Part shown: piece by piece, positions 1 to 8,104 of the stretch | Layout of the letters: each line of letters opens with the position of its first letter | How positions within the stretch are numbered: position 1 is the first letter of the stretch | Source: Phycisphaerales bacterium UBA5793 | GTDB taxonomy: Bacteria; Planctomycetota; Phycisphaerae; Phycisphaerales; UBA5793 | Direction of reading: 5' to 3' | NCBI GenBank assembly: GCA_002418285.1 | Contig: DIDT01000032.1 | Coordinates: forward strand, 1 to 64,000 | DNA length: 64,000 nucleotides | Translations under genes and position numbers: made by a program | Notes under the pieces: generated by a model | The model's input: only the letters and a program-made list of their open reading frames with translations | Told to the model about the DNA's origin: nothing | Databases searched by the model: none

Positions 1-443
1 CGATCGGGGTGCTCGCGGTCGCGCAGCCGAATGCGGATCACCGGCCCGCGCACCGCGCCGATCGACAGGTCCGGCGCGCTCTGCGGCGGCCCGACCGGCG
101 AGCGATGCCGATCGACCGTCTGGAGTCCGAGTCCGCTGCGCTGCGCATTGGTCACGTTCGGATTCGCCTGGATGAGTCGCACGAGTTCCCACGCCCCGCC
201 CGGCCCGTCGAGCAGCTCGCCCCGCGCCTGGTTCTTGGCGTTCACATTGGCTCGCGAATTCGTCTCGGGATCGCGCGCGACGGCGTACGCGTCGGAATAG
301 TCGCTTTGCAGAGCCGCGAAGGTCGCCGCCTGCGCTGCATCCAGGCCGTAGAGCGCGGGCGCTGCGGAAATGACAGCCGCGAACGAGCGCGACCACGCGA
401 GCAGATCGCCATCGCGCCGCGGCGGAAAGACAGGGGTCGTCAT
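1..443 (-). CDS. Conserved uncharacterised protein, C-terminus cut by window edge
   Basis: The minus strand is open from an ATG at 443 to the window edge, giving 147 codons of the N-terminal part. The protein begins MTTPVFPPRRDGDLLAWS and goes on with a helical, alanine-rich segment containing the motifs GLDAAQA and NAKNQAR. A proline-rich linker and the start of a beta-rich part (VIRIRLRD) follow. I recognise this layout from an uncharacterised family common in planctomycetes and other environmental bacteria, whose members start with a similar DLLAWS-like segment. No function is known to me. There is no signal peptide. The gene ends to the left of the window, so its full length and partners cannot be seen. 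Confidence 0.75.
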   Translation of the reverse strand, partial: MTTPVFPPRRDGDLLAWSRSFAAVISAAPALYGLDAAQAATFAALQSDYSDAYAVARDPETNSRANVNAKNQARGELLDGPGGAWELVRLIQANPNVTNAQRSGLGLQTVDRHRSPVGPPQSAPDLSIGAVRGPVIRIRLRDREHPD

Positions 444-570
444 GATGAGCCTCGTCGTGAGCGAGAAACCAGTCCACCACCCGCCTTCGGCGCAACAGCC
501 ATTCGAATCCAGCCTGGAGTGCAGAAAACCAGCAACATCGGCCATTCCTGCGCTTGTCGGCGCTCTCGGC

Positions 571-780
571 ATGCTGCCAGCCCCCGCGGCATGATCGCCA
601 GACGCGGGGCATGCTGGCGAGAGACGCGGCATGATCGCGAGGCGCTGGGCATGCTGGCGAGACGATGGGGATGCTCGCGAGGCGATGGGGATGCTGGCGA
701 GCCGATGGGGATGCTCGCGAGAGCGTCGACAGCCTCGCGAGATCGTGGGAAGGCTCGCCAAAGCGCGGGCAGCCCGGCGA
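571..780. repeat. 20-bp tandem repeat, about 10 degenerate copies
   Basis: Roughly ten 20-base units lie head to tail, with a consensus close to ATGCTGGCGAGACGATGGGG. Central units (611-730) are the best conserved and the ends decay. Because 20 is not a multiple of three, all frames stay open across it and give spurious overlapping reading frames. The stretch from 444 to 990 holds this array and no gene I can support. It lies upstream of the partial gene at 1-443 and downstream of the exonuclease gene. Confidence 0.85.
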
Positions 781-952
781 ATCTCCGGGGCGAAGATTCC
801 TCTTTGGGTGGAATTGCGGTCATTGGCTCGCGCCGGACAATCCTCTCGGGGGTGCCATGGTGCGCAGGGAAGCTCCGCGACCGAAGGGCCATGCGGATGC
901 GTTGCTTGGGTGCGCGGGCAGTTCGAACCCGAGCCGCGCGATTGCTTGGCCC

Positions 953-986
953 GCTCCCCGAACCTCCCTCGACCACGGCACTCGGC
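953..986. repeat. 34-bp dispersed repeat, copy 1
   Basis: The 34 bases starting GCTCCCCGAACCTC recur at 3391-3424 with two mismatches. This copy abuts the 3' end of the exonuclease gene. The second copy abuts a duplicated gene end. It looks like a short dispersed or duplicated intergenic sequence of unknown nature. Confidence 0.75.
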
Positions 987-990
987 GTAA

Positions 991-2289
991 TCACATCACT
1001 TTGACTCCGATGGCGGACCAAAATACCGGTTCGTGCAGAATCCGAATTCCATATCTTCTCGCCTTCGCGGCCTTCCCTGATTGGGTGTGTGGATCCGCTA
1101 CCACGAGCAAATCGAGCTTCTTCGTCACTGATCCTGCGACGACTAAGCCTGCTCCTTGCGCCAATGACTCAGCTTGTTCCCGAGAAATCGGTCTCCCTTG
1201 GTACTGACACTGAAGCTCACCAGTAAAGCAAACACTCAGTCCCCGGAGTCCATCGGTGGTACTCAAACTCTTCGCAACCCTAGCGTGTCTTGCTTCAAGC
1301 CTTGAAGCCGCCTCAGCAAGCAGTGCGTTCAAGTCCTCGGCGGACTCGCCTAGCAGACGCGAAACGCGAAGGAGGTCGTTCCGCTCGGAATCGCTAACAA
1401 CCCCATCTGCCAATGCGGCGGCTGCCAACTGCATTAGGTATGCTCGGTGATTCGCAACAATTTGCTTTCGGTCGAGTCCCCACTCTAACGCGACTTCGAC
1501 GAGCGCATCGGCTTCCGTCTCTTCTAGCCTGCGATCTTCCAAGGCGCGCGTGAGGAGCGCCGAATATGCGAGATGTGCCGCATCGTCTGTGCATGGCACT
1601 AGATTGTCACCAGCCCTTGCAAGGATGCGCTGCAGATATGTGGCGCGTTCTGCGCTCATTCGTCGAGCTTCGTCACGACGTAGTGGTCGCTTCGTCACAG
1701 GCCCGGCTGAGGGCCACGCGATAGGTTTGAGAATGTCAAGTTCATGAACGAGCCGACTGTCATCGGCTAGTAGATTGAGGAGTAATTCAGCTGTTGCCCG
1801 AGCATCGGCAAGTGCTGTGTGCGCTTCGAAGCTCGTCGATATCCCGAACTCCTCGCAGCAGTCTCTCAAAGCTCCGCCACCCGCCAAGTGCATCGTGCAG
1901 AGCCATCGGCAATCGGGCAGTACGTACCCTATCCTCGCAAATTCGGAAACAAGAAAACCGCGATCAAAAGGAGCATTGTGCGCCGCAATTGCGATGACTC
2001 CGTCGAGTGCTTCAATCAAGGAGCCCGCAATCTCACCGAATCGCGGAGCCTGAATTACATCTTCTGATGTCAGGCCGTGAATGCTGCTCGGCCCAACGTC
2101 TCGCGAAGGATTGAGCAACGTGGTAAACTCGCGACAGAAGGTTCCATCAGTTCCAACGACTACTGAGGCGAGTTCCAGTACGCGATCATTCCGGCGCGGG
2201 AAGACGCCAGTTGTCTCTAGGTCGAGTACGGCGATCGTACGTGGGATTGGAGCATCCTTCATTGTCGCTATGACTCCGTCCTTCGACAT
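991..2289 (-). CDS. DnaQ-like 3'-5' exonuclease with TerB-like middle and C-terminal BRCT domain
   Basis: The 432-residue protein starts with a DEDDh exonuclease domain (residues about 18-175). The acidic residues are visible as D23 and E25 in LDLETTG, D109 in HNAPFDRGF, and H157 with D162 in HTALADA. This is the fold of the DNA polymerase III epsilon proofreading subunit. A helical middle (about 210-335) contains AAALADGVVSDSERNDLL, which resembles a TerB-like domain. The C-terminus (about 345-430) reads as a BRCT domain (LSVCFTGEL, KKLDLLVVAD). It probably acts in DNA repair or stress rather than replication proofreading, since no polymerase domain is present. A second possible start is M10 (2262). 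Two 60-base lines inside it count 45 and 50 percent GC, against 65 percent in a neighbouring gene, so acquisition by transfer is plausible. Confidence 0.88.
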   Translation of the reverse strand: MSKDGVIATMKDAPIPRTIAVLDLETTGVFPRRNDRVLELASVVVGTDGTFCREFTTLLNPSRDVGPSSIHGLTSEDVIQAPRFGEIAGSLIEALDGVIAIAAHNAPFDRGFLVSEFARIGYVLPDCRWLCTMHLAGGGALRDCCEEFGISTSFEAHTALADARATAELLLNLLADDSRLVHELDILKPIAWPSAGPVTKRPLRRDEARRMSAERATYLQRILARAGDNLVPCTDDAAHLAYSALLTRALEDRRLEETEADALVEVALEWGLDRKQIVANHRAYLMQLAAAALADGVVSDSERNDLLRVSRLLGESAEDLNALLAEAASRLEARHARVAKSLSTTDGLRGLSVCFTGELQCQYQGRPISREQAESLAQGAGLVVAGSVTKKLDLLVVADPHTQSGKAAKARRYGIRILHEPVFWSAIGVKVM

Positions 2290-2422
2290 CTAGCGTCGCT
2301 TGGTTTGGGCAGTTGCAGTACGCGACAGCCGTCGCGGAGACGAAACCCTCGTTATCTACTCGCCCTTCCAATGCGTCGAGACTTGGATTATGCTACCGGC
2401 ACCGCTTTAGTCGGACCAACCC

Positions 2423-2983
2423 ATGGACCTCCTCTCCCTCTGGCTTCCGATTGTGTTGTCTGCTGTGGCGGTGTGGGTGGTGTCCACCCTCTTCGGCATG
2501 CCGTTTCTGCATCATCGCGATGACTTCATCGGCCTGCCGGCGGACCGGGAGGATGCGTTCATGGCGGCCATGCGCTCGATCGGCATTGGGCCGGGCAACT
2601 ATCTGTTTCCCGACTTTCGCACGCGGGCCGCGATGGAGTCGGACAAGGTCAAGCGGGCGCTCGAGCAGGGGCCGGTCGGGCACCTGAGTGTGTGGCCCAC
2701 GCCGCTGAGCATGGGCGCCAAGTTGCTCGGCACACTGCTCGTCTCGGGCGTGGTGAGCGTCGTCATCGCGTGTCTGGCGTCGCTCACGCTGCCGCGCGGC
2801 GCGGCGTCTGGCCGCGTGTTCGAGGTGGTCGGCGTCGCTGGCGTGCTGGCGCACTGCTTCGCCTTCCTGCCCACCGGCATCTGGTTCGGCGCGTACAAAC
2901 GCACACTGATCTTTTCGATCATCGACGGCGTGATCTACGCGGCGATCACCGCGGCGATCTTCGCGTGGCGCTGGCCGGGGTAG
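2423..2983 (+). CDS. Small polytopic membrane protein, unknown function
   Basis: The product has 186 residues. An N-terminal membrane segment (about 4-27) is followed by a hydrophilic stretch with a short GNYLFPDFRTRAAMESDKVK motif. Three more hydrophobic segments follow (about 100-122, 130-150 and 162-182). The pattern of conserved GNYLFPDF and a four-helix layout resembles uncharacterised bacterial membrane proteins often annotated only as hypothetical. The last 30 codons are duplicated at 3422-3517. No enzyme motif is visible, and the neighbours give no functional clue. Confidence 0.75.
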   Translation: MDLLSLWLPIVLSAVAVWVVSTLFGMPFLHHRDDFIGLPADREDAFMAAMRSIGIGPGNYLFPDFRTRAAMESDKVKRALEQGPVGHLSVWPTPLSMGAKLLGTLLVSGVVSVVIACLASLTLPRGAASGRVFEVVGVAGVLAHCFAFLPTGIWFGAYKRTLIFSIIDGVIYAAITAAIFAWRWPG

Positions 2984-2991
2984 CGCCGGAC

Positions 2992-3327
2992 CTACTGCGC
3001 TTCCCTCGGATCGATCTCGATCTCCTTCGCTTCCTCATTGAACGTCATCCATCCCGTCAAATCGTCCGGCGGAACAAGTGACTCCCATGCGATCGCGTGT
3101 TGGCTCGAATGACTATGCGGAAGCAGGAGCGTGAATTCCCATTCGGCTTGTTGATCGCCATTGCAGATCCACGCCCGACCCGTGATGCGCGGCGCCTCGC
3201 CTTCGAGGACATAGTTCAGGGGGATGAGTCCATCGCACCAGAAGTGGCGATGCCGCCTGTCCTCGAGTCCGGCCAATTCGGCACACAGCCGGTACTCCAG
3301 TTTCGTCCAGAATTCGCTTTCGGTCAT
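2992..3327 (-). CDS. Conserved hypothetical protein
   Basis: This 111-residue soluble protein starts MTESEFWTKLEYRLCAEL and is rich in tryptophan and acidic residues. It contains the segment HFWCDGLIPLNYVLEG and ends in an acidic tail. There is no signal peptide or membrane segment. It lies between the membrane gene and its duplicated fragment and converges with the former at a spacing of 8 bases. I do not recognise the family. Its composition and lack of low-complexity character make it a credible gene. Confidence 0.6.
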   Translation of the reverse strand: MTESEFWTKLEYRLCAELAGLEDRRHRHFWCDGLIPLNYVLEGEAPRITGRAWICNGDQQAEWEFTLLLPHSHSSQHAIAWESLVPPDDLTGWMTFNEEAKEIEIDPREAQ

Positions 3328-3390
3328 CGCATTCCGTTCTCAGTTGGCGGTCGATTGTAGTTTGACGCGGGCAGCGCATTCCCGTGGCCG

Positions 3391-3424
3391 GCTCCCCGAA
3401 CCTCGCTCGACCACGGCACGCGGC
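3391..3424. repeat. 34-bp dispersed repeat, copy 2
   Basis: This is the second copy of the sequence at 953-986, with two mismatches. It runs directly into the duplicated gene end that starts at about 3422, so the two events may be linked. Confidence 0.75.
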
Positions 3425-3517
3425 ATCTGGTTCGGCGCGTACAAACGCACACTGGTCGTTTCAATCATCGACGGTGTGATCACCGCCGCGATCTTCGCGT
3501 GGTGCTGGCCGGGGTGA
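3422..3517 (+). pseudogene. Truncated duplicate of the 3' end of the membrane gene at 2423-2983
   Basis: The stretch matches about 110 bases at the end of the upstream membrane gene, beginning at GGCATCTGGTTCGGCGCG and running through its stop. It carries a few substitutions and an in-frame loss of four codons. It keeps the reading frame IWFGAYKRTL...FAWCWPG and a stop at 3515-3517, but has no start or N-terminal part. It is a dead fragment. Confidence 0.85.
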
Positions 3518-3548
3518 GCGCGTTCATTGTTGCGTGGTCATCGAATCG

Positions 3549-3902
3549 TCAGGGCGGATCTATCTCTTCAGGCTGCGGCAGGAACTTGGGCGCATCTCCC
3601 GCCATGCCATACACCTCCAGTCCCTTCAGGATGCCACCGCTCTCGAAGACGAATATACCGCTGAGCGAATCGGCATCTCCGAAAACGAAGTCGGCGAGAA
3701 CGCGAATGGCCCCGGGCGGCGCAATGGGATAGCCGCGTATCTGGAAGTAGATCGTCGCGCAACCGCACGGACACTTCATCGGCGTCACCTCCGCCTCATC
3801 GAGTTGCGGCAGGAACGCGGCGGCTTGGGGACCACCGTGTTCGAGCATCCAGCGCACAAGACGTCGCTCGTGGCTTGTGAGTTGCCTGTTGACATCGCTC
3901 AT
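3549..3902 (-). CDS. Conserved hypothetical protein
   Basis: The product is 117 residues from the ATG at 3902; a GTG five codons upstream (3917) is also possible. It contains TSHERRLVRWMLEHG, a MKCPCGCATIYF segment whose CPCGC could bind metal, and a proline-rich acidic end. The protein is soluble and has no signal peptide. I cannot name the family or function. The gene stands alone on the minus strand between the duplicated fragment and the divergent thioredoxin-like gene. Confidence 0.6.
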   Translation of the reverse strand: MSDVNRQLTSHERRLVRWMLEHGGPQAAAFLPQLDEAEVTPMKCPCGCATIYFQIRGYPIAPPGAIRVLADFVFGDADSLSGIFVFESGGILKGLEVYGMAGDAPKFLPQPEEIDPP

Positions 3903-4028
3903 TTGGCTTATCGTCACTTTAGTGCGCTGGCCTGGACAAGGCTTTGCGCTGGAAACATCGTCGCATCAGCCCGCTACGATGCCCGCGAAGTGAACCAACC
4001 GCGATGACCAGAGGGAGATCAAGCAGGC

Positions 4029-4505
4029 ATGGCGAGCACGACACCCGATCCCGATCAACCGAAACGCAAGCGCGGCAAACTCTACCGAACCTGGCAGGGG
4101 TTCTGGCTTCTGTTTCTCGTGGTCTCCCTCGCGTATGCATGGTACTGCTTCTACGTGCCGTCAAACAGCATTGCCTGGGCGGATGACTTCGCCTCGGCCC
4201 AGCAGCAGGCGGTGCAGGCCGACAAGCCGATGATTCTCTTTTTCAGCGGTGCGTGGTGCGTGCCGTGTCGGATCATGAAGCGCACCGTCTGGGCGGATGA
4301 GCAGGTGGCGGCGAAGGTCAACAAGACGCTGGTGCCTTTGATTCTTGATGTGGATGATCCGAACGCGGCCGATCTGATCAGTCGCTACGGCGTCCGCGCC
4401 ACGCCCGTGACGATCATCACCGATCCGCAAGGCAACCCGCTGGAGAGTCGAGTCGGGGGAATGAGCAAGCCGGAGTTTCTTGAGATGATGGAGAAGGTGA
4501 AGTAA
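4029..4505 (+). CDS. Membrane-anchored thioredoxin-like protein
   Basis: The 158-residue protein has a basic N-terminus, one membrane segment (about residues 24-42) and an extracytoplasmic thioredoxin fold. The active-site pair is C77 and C80 in WCVPC. The conserved cis-proline is P126 in RATPVTII. It probably oxidises, reduces or protects cysteines of exported proteins. A ribosome site GGGAGA lies ahead of the ATG. The next gene on the same strand (DUF2200-like) begins 85 bases later and need not be functionally linked. Confidence 0.85.
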   Translation: MASTTPDPDQPKRKRGKLYRTWQGFWLLFLVVSLAYAWYCFYVPSNSIAWADDFASAQQQAVQADKPMILFFSGAWCVPCRIMKRTVWADEQVAAKVNKTLVPLILDVDDPNAADLISRYGVRATPVTIITDPQGNPLESRVGGMSKPEFLEMMEKVK

Positions 4506-4589
4506 CGCGGTGAGCGCGACCGGCTCCAGCTTCGAACTGATTTGAACTTGCGTGATGAGAGCGCCGAAGCGCACTGATGGAGATCAGAC

Positions 4590-4958
4590 ATGGCAACCAC
4601 CACACCCGACCACGACAAGAGGATCGCCGAGATGACCTTTGCTTCGGTCTACCCGCACTACGTGGCGAAGGTGCAGAAGAAGGGCCGGACGAAAGCGGAA
4701 CTGCACGAAGTGATCCGGTGGCTCACCGGCTTTGATGACAAGACGCTGAACAAGCAGATTCAGGACAAGGTGACCTTTGAGGAGTTCTTTCGCCGCGCCA
4801 AGATCAACCCGAACGCGCACCTCATCACCGGCGTCATCTGCGGCTACCGGGTGGAACAGATCGAGAACCCGCTCACCCAGAAGGCGAGATACCTCGACAA
4901 ACTCGTCGATGAACTCGCCAAAGGCAAGAAGATGGAGAAGATCCTTCGTGCCGGGTAG
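4590..4958 (+). CDS. DUF2200-family protein
   Basis: This is a 122-residue cytoplasmic protein. Motifs such as FASVYPHYVAKVQKKGR, LTGFD, FEEFFRRA and ITGVICGYRVE identify the DUF2200 family, whose usual length is about 115-120 residues, so this copy is complete. The family function is unknown to me. A GGAG ribosome site lies 8 bases before the ATG. The gene is followed by a convergent lipoprotein gene at a gap of 28 bases. Confidence 0.9.
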   Translation: MATTTPDHDKRIAEMTFASVYPHYVAKVQKKGRTKAELHEVIRWLTGFDDKTLNKQIQDKVTFEEFFRRAKINPNAHLITGVICGYRVEQIENPLTQKARYLDKLVDELAKGKKMEKILRAG

Positions 4959-4986
4959 CGTCCGCGACGGGCATTGCCTCCCGTTC

Positions 4987-5460
4987 CTATCTGGTTGAAT
5001 CGGACTGCGTCTTGTCGTCGAGCGAATGGGAATCATAAGGCCAAAGGCCTTCGATGCGCAAGGGGTCGCTCACAAACCTAACAACCACGCGGACGGATTG
5101 TGTCTCGGAATCAGTGCCCGCCAGAGGCAGCACTTCATAGTAGCGATCATACGTGGGGAGTGGAAACAGTTGACTGTCGCCACGGTACTTGATCTTGCCA
5201 TGTGGCAATCCGTCCGGAAACTGAGCGGCCACTTTCTGTGCGTCCCCGGGATTCTCGAGAAGGCTCGCCAACGTTTCTGCGTCGCCTGCCGCAATCGATG
5301 AGATCGCTTTCTTCGCCATGCCATCGCACGTCAATTGCGTGATCGGATTGACGCAGCCAGAGAGAAGACCTGACATGAGCAAGAACGCGACGAGCGACCC
5401 TAGTCGGCGACTGCCGCCGAAACGGCGCGAAAGCCGTCGCATGAGATCATTGGTGCACAT
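4987..5460 (-). CDS. Putative lipoprotein
   Basis: The start at 5460 is chosen because AAGGA stands 7 bases before its ATG. The longer reading from 5514 adds 18 residues with no ribosome site. The 157-residue product has an arginine-rich N-terminus, a hydrophobic stretch and a lipobox LLSGC, so it should be exported and lipidated. The mature part has an alpha-helical front containing AISSIAAGDAETLASLLENP, resembling small lipoproteins with an NTF2-like or DUF4878-type fold, and a beta-rich back. The function is unknown. Confidence 0.75.
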   Translation of the reverse strand: MCTNDLMRRLSRRFGGSRRLGSLVAFLLMSGLLSGCVNPITQLTCDGMAKKAISSIAAGDAETLASLLENPGDAQKVAAQFPDGLPHGKIKYRGDSQLFPLPTYDRYYEVLPLAGTDSETQSVRVVVRFVSDPLRIEGLWPYDSHSLDDKTQSDSTR

Positions 5461-5795
5461 GAAGATTTCCTTGTCGGATCGATCGTTCACGAGGTGCTCG
5501 CATCTACTGCGCAATGTACTCGATCCCGGTCACGTCGTCAAGCGCTCTGGAGATGGGCGGCGTCCGCCCGCACTGCCCCGCCCTTCGACTCGACTCAGGG
5601 CATTCAGAGCCGGAGGAGTGAACTGAACCGAGCCCCACGCGTGAGCACGGGTCCTGGACGCGCGCGGTTGCCGCGATCGATTCGGCGAGGGTCGGTAAAC
5701 AGCGAAGACGCTCCCTCACGGTCGCGGCTCGGCTCATCCGCTCCTGTCCCTCACGCGCTATATTGATGGCGTCACTTCACCCGGAGGAGCACGCC
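5461..5795. other. Intergenic, nothing coding seen
   Basis: These 335 bases separate the divergent lipoprotein gene and the sugar operon. Short open frames here have no ribosome sites and poor composition. The segment presumably holds the promoter of the operon. I see a ribosome site (GGAGGAG at about 5781) but no confident promoter or operator. Confidence 0.5.
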
Positions 5796-7103
5796 ATGAA
5801 TCGCAACGAAAACCATCGTGAAGAGAAGCCGTACACCCGCCGCCAGTTCGTGAAAACCACCGCTGGTCTGACGGCCGCTGCCGCATTCCCACTGATCCCA
5901 TCCACCGCCTGGGCCGGCGCTTCGGCATTTGTCGCCGGGTCCGACACCATTCGCGTCGGCCTTATCGGCTGCGGCGGGCGCGGCACGGGGGCGGCGCTGC
6001 AGTCGCTTGCCGCAGCGCCTGAGACGCAGATTGTCGCCCTCGCCGACGTGTTCAACGATCGACTGCAGGGCAGTCGCGGCTACATCGCCAAGAACGAGCG
6101 CGGCAAGGTGGATGATGAGCACTGCTATCTCGGCTTCGACGCCTATCAGCAATTGCTCGATCACGCCGATGTCGATCTCGTCATCCTCGCCACGCCGCCG
6201 CACTTCCGCCCGATTCATCTCGAAGCGGCGATCAAGGCGGGCAAGCACGTCTTCATGGAGAAGCCCGTCGCCGTCGATGCTCCGGGCATTCGCAAGGTGA
6301 TCGCTGCGGGCGAGGAAGCGAAGAGAAAGAAGCTGTCCATCGTCTCGGGCACGCAGCGCCGCCACGAGGCATGCTATCTCGCCGCGATGCAGCGCGTGCA
6401 GGATGGCGCCATCGGTGACATCAAGGCCGCACGCTGCTACTGGAATCAGGGCGGCCTGTGGATGAACGAGCGGCAGGATTCATGGACCGACATGGAGTGG
6501 CAGTTGCGCAACTGGCTCTACTTCACTTGGCTGAGCGGCGATCACATCACCGAGCAGCACGTGCACAACCTCGACGCCGTGAACTGGGCCATGGGAGGCC
6601 CGCCCATCAAGGCGATGGGCATGGGCGGCCGGCAGGTGCGCACGAGCCCCAAATACGGCCACATTTTCGACCACTTCGCGATCGAGTACGAATACGCCAA
6701 CGGCGCGTTCCTCGAGAGCATGTGCCGACAGATCGACGGCTGCGCCAGCCGCGTCGAAGAAGTCGTGTACGGCACCAAGGGTCGCCTGCGCACCCACAGC
6801 GGCTATGCCGAGATGTTCGGTGAGAATGCGTGGAAGTACGAAGATCCCAATCCCGATCCCTATGTGCAGGAGCATGTTGATCTGATTGCCAGTGTGCGCG
6901 AAGGAAAGGGCCTGAACGAAGCGAAGCGCGTGGCCGAATCGACGTTGACGGCGATCATGGGCCGCATGAGCGCCTACACCGGCCAGGAGATCAGTTGGGA
7001 GCAGGCGCTGAACTCCAAGGAAGACCTGAGCCCCGACGCGTACGAGTTCGGTTCGCTGCCCGTGCCGCCGGTTGCGGTGCCGGGTCGCACACCGTTCATT
7101 TGA
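5796..7103 (+). CDS. Tat-exported Gfo/Idh/MocA-family oxidoreductase
   Basis: The start at 5796 has GGAGGAG 8 bases upstream, giving 435 residues. The N-terminus carries a Tat signal (TRRQFVKTTAGLTAAAAF) ending near GASAF. A Rossmann NAD(P)-binding domain follows (VGLIGCGGRGTG), with the family motif EKPVAVD and a C-terminal beta-sheet domain containing GDHITEQHVHNLD. Family members oxidise, reduce or epimerise sugars and cyclitols. It is the first gene of an apparent operon with an isomerase-like gene and a fucosidase, so it may process a released sugar outside the cytoplasm. The exact substrate cannot be read from the sequence. Confidence 0.92.
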   Translation: MNRNENHREEKPYTRRQFVKTTAGLTAAAAFPLIPSTAWAGASAFVAGSDTIRVGLIGCGGRGTGAALQSLAAAPETQIVALADVFNDRLQGSRGYIAKNERGKVDDEHCYLGFDAYQQLLDHADVDLVILATPPHFRPIHLEAAIKAGKHVFMEKPVAVDAPGIRKVIAAGEEAKRKKLSIVSGTQRRHEACYLAAMQRVQDGAIGDIKAARCYWNQGGLWMNERQDSWTDMEWQLRNWLYFTWLSGDHITEQHVHNLDAVNWAMGGPPIKAMGMGGRQVRTSPKYGHIFDHFAIEYEYANGAFLESMCRQIDGCASRVEEVVYGTKGRLRTHSGYAEMFGENAWKYEDPNPDPYVQEHVDLIASVREGKGLNEAKRVAESTLTAIMGRMSAYTGQEISWEQALNSKEDLSPDAYEFGSLPVPPVAVPGRTPFI

Positions 7104-7152
7104 AAAAGACAACACCGTCCCGGCGCAGCCGGAGCATGAAAAGGACACGATC

Positions 7153-8103
7153 ATGATGCGACGAGAATTCGTGAAGATGGCGGCGGCGGGTGCGGCGGCC
7201 GGCGTGGCTTTGCCACTCGGTTCATCAGCCAGTGCTGCCACGGCGACGACGAGCGAAAAGATGTTCGCCCACAAGCGCGGCACGCCATTCAACCTCAAGT
7301 ACGCGCCGCACTTTGGCATGTTCCGAAATCACGCCGGCGATGACAATGTCGACCAGCTCAAGTTCGCCGCCGACGAAGGCTTCTCGGCGTGGGAAGACAA
7401 CGGCATGCCCGGCCGCAGCGTGGAAGAGCAGAACCGCATCGCCAAGGCCATGACCGACCTCGGCATGACGATGGGGATCTTCGTCGTCAACATGGGCACG
7501 GCATGGGGCGCCACGCTCAGCAGCGGCAAATCCGACGAACGTGACAAGTTCCTCGGCGAGTGTCGCGCTGCCGTAGACGTCGCCAAGCGAGTCAACGCGA
7601 AGTGGATGACCGTGGTGACAGGCACCGTGACGGATCGCATCTCGTTGAGCTACCAGACCGCCAACGTCATTGACTGCCTGCGTCGCGCTTCGGACATCTT
7701 CGAGCCGCATGGCCTCGTGATGGTCCTTGAGGCGCTCAATCCGCGCGATCATCCCCGGCTGTTCCTCACCACGATCGGCCAGGGCTACGAGATCTGCCGC
7801 GCCGTCAACAGTCCATCGTGCAAGCTCCTTGATGATCTCTATCACCAGCAGGTGACCGAGGGAAATCTCATTCCCAACATCGACGCGGCGTGGAACGAGA
7901 TCGGCTACTTCCAGATCGGCGACAACCCCGGCCGCAACGAACCGACGACCGGTGAAGTCAACTTCCGCAGTGTGTTCGGCCACATCCGCCACAAGGGCTA
8001 CGCCGGCATTCTCGGCATGGAGCACGGCAACAGTCGCGGCGGCAAGGAAGGCGAGCGCGCTGTCATCGACGCGTACCGATGGTCGGACGACTTTGGAGCC
8101 TGA
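7153..8103 (+). CDS. Exported hydroxypyruvate isomerase-like TIM-barrel protein
   Basis: The start at 7153 has AAGGA 7 bases upstream; a second ATG follows at 7156. The 316-residue product begins MMRREFVKMAAAGAAAG, a Tat-like signal with an RRxF motif. The rest is an AP-endonuclease-2/xylose-isomerase type TIM barrel. Likely metal ligands sit in VLEALNPRDH, LLDDLYHQQ and LGMEHGNS, as in hydroxypyruvate isomerase-like sugar isomerases. The gene follows the oxidoreductase by 49 bases and precedes the fucosidase by one base, so it is probably cotranscribed with both. The substrate is unknown. Confidence 0.88.
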   Translation: MMRREFVKMAAAGAAAGVALPLGSSASAATATTSEKMFAHKRGTPFNLKYAPHFGMFRNHAGDDNVDQLKFAADEGFSAWEDNGMPGRSVEEQNRIAKAMTDLGMTMGIFVVNMGTAWGATLSSGKSDERDKFLGECRAAVDVAKRVNAKWMTVVTGTVTDRISLSYQTANVIDCLRRASDIFEPHGLVMVLEALNPRDHPRLFLTTIGQGYEICRAVNSPSCKLLDDLYHQQVTEGNLIPNIDAAWNEIGYFQIGDNPGRNEPTTGEVNFRSVFGHIRHKGYAGILGMEHGNSRGGKEGERAVIDAYRWSDDFGA

Positions 8104-8104
8104 C

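Noticed and set aside
571..780. CRISPR array
   Set aside because: Units touch each other and there are no unique spacers.
440..1021. Overlapping frames of 120-330 codons across the tandem repeat
   Set aside because: They arise because a 20-bp repeat without stops opens several frames. Their proteins are arginine-rich repeats with no ribosome site.
5504..5737. A 77-codon minus-strand frame before the sugar operon
   Set aside because: It has no ribosome site, an odd composition and a location in the promoter region. No family resemblance was seen.
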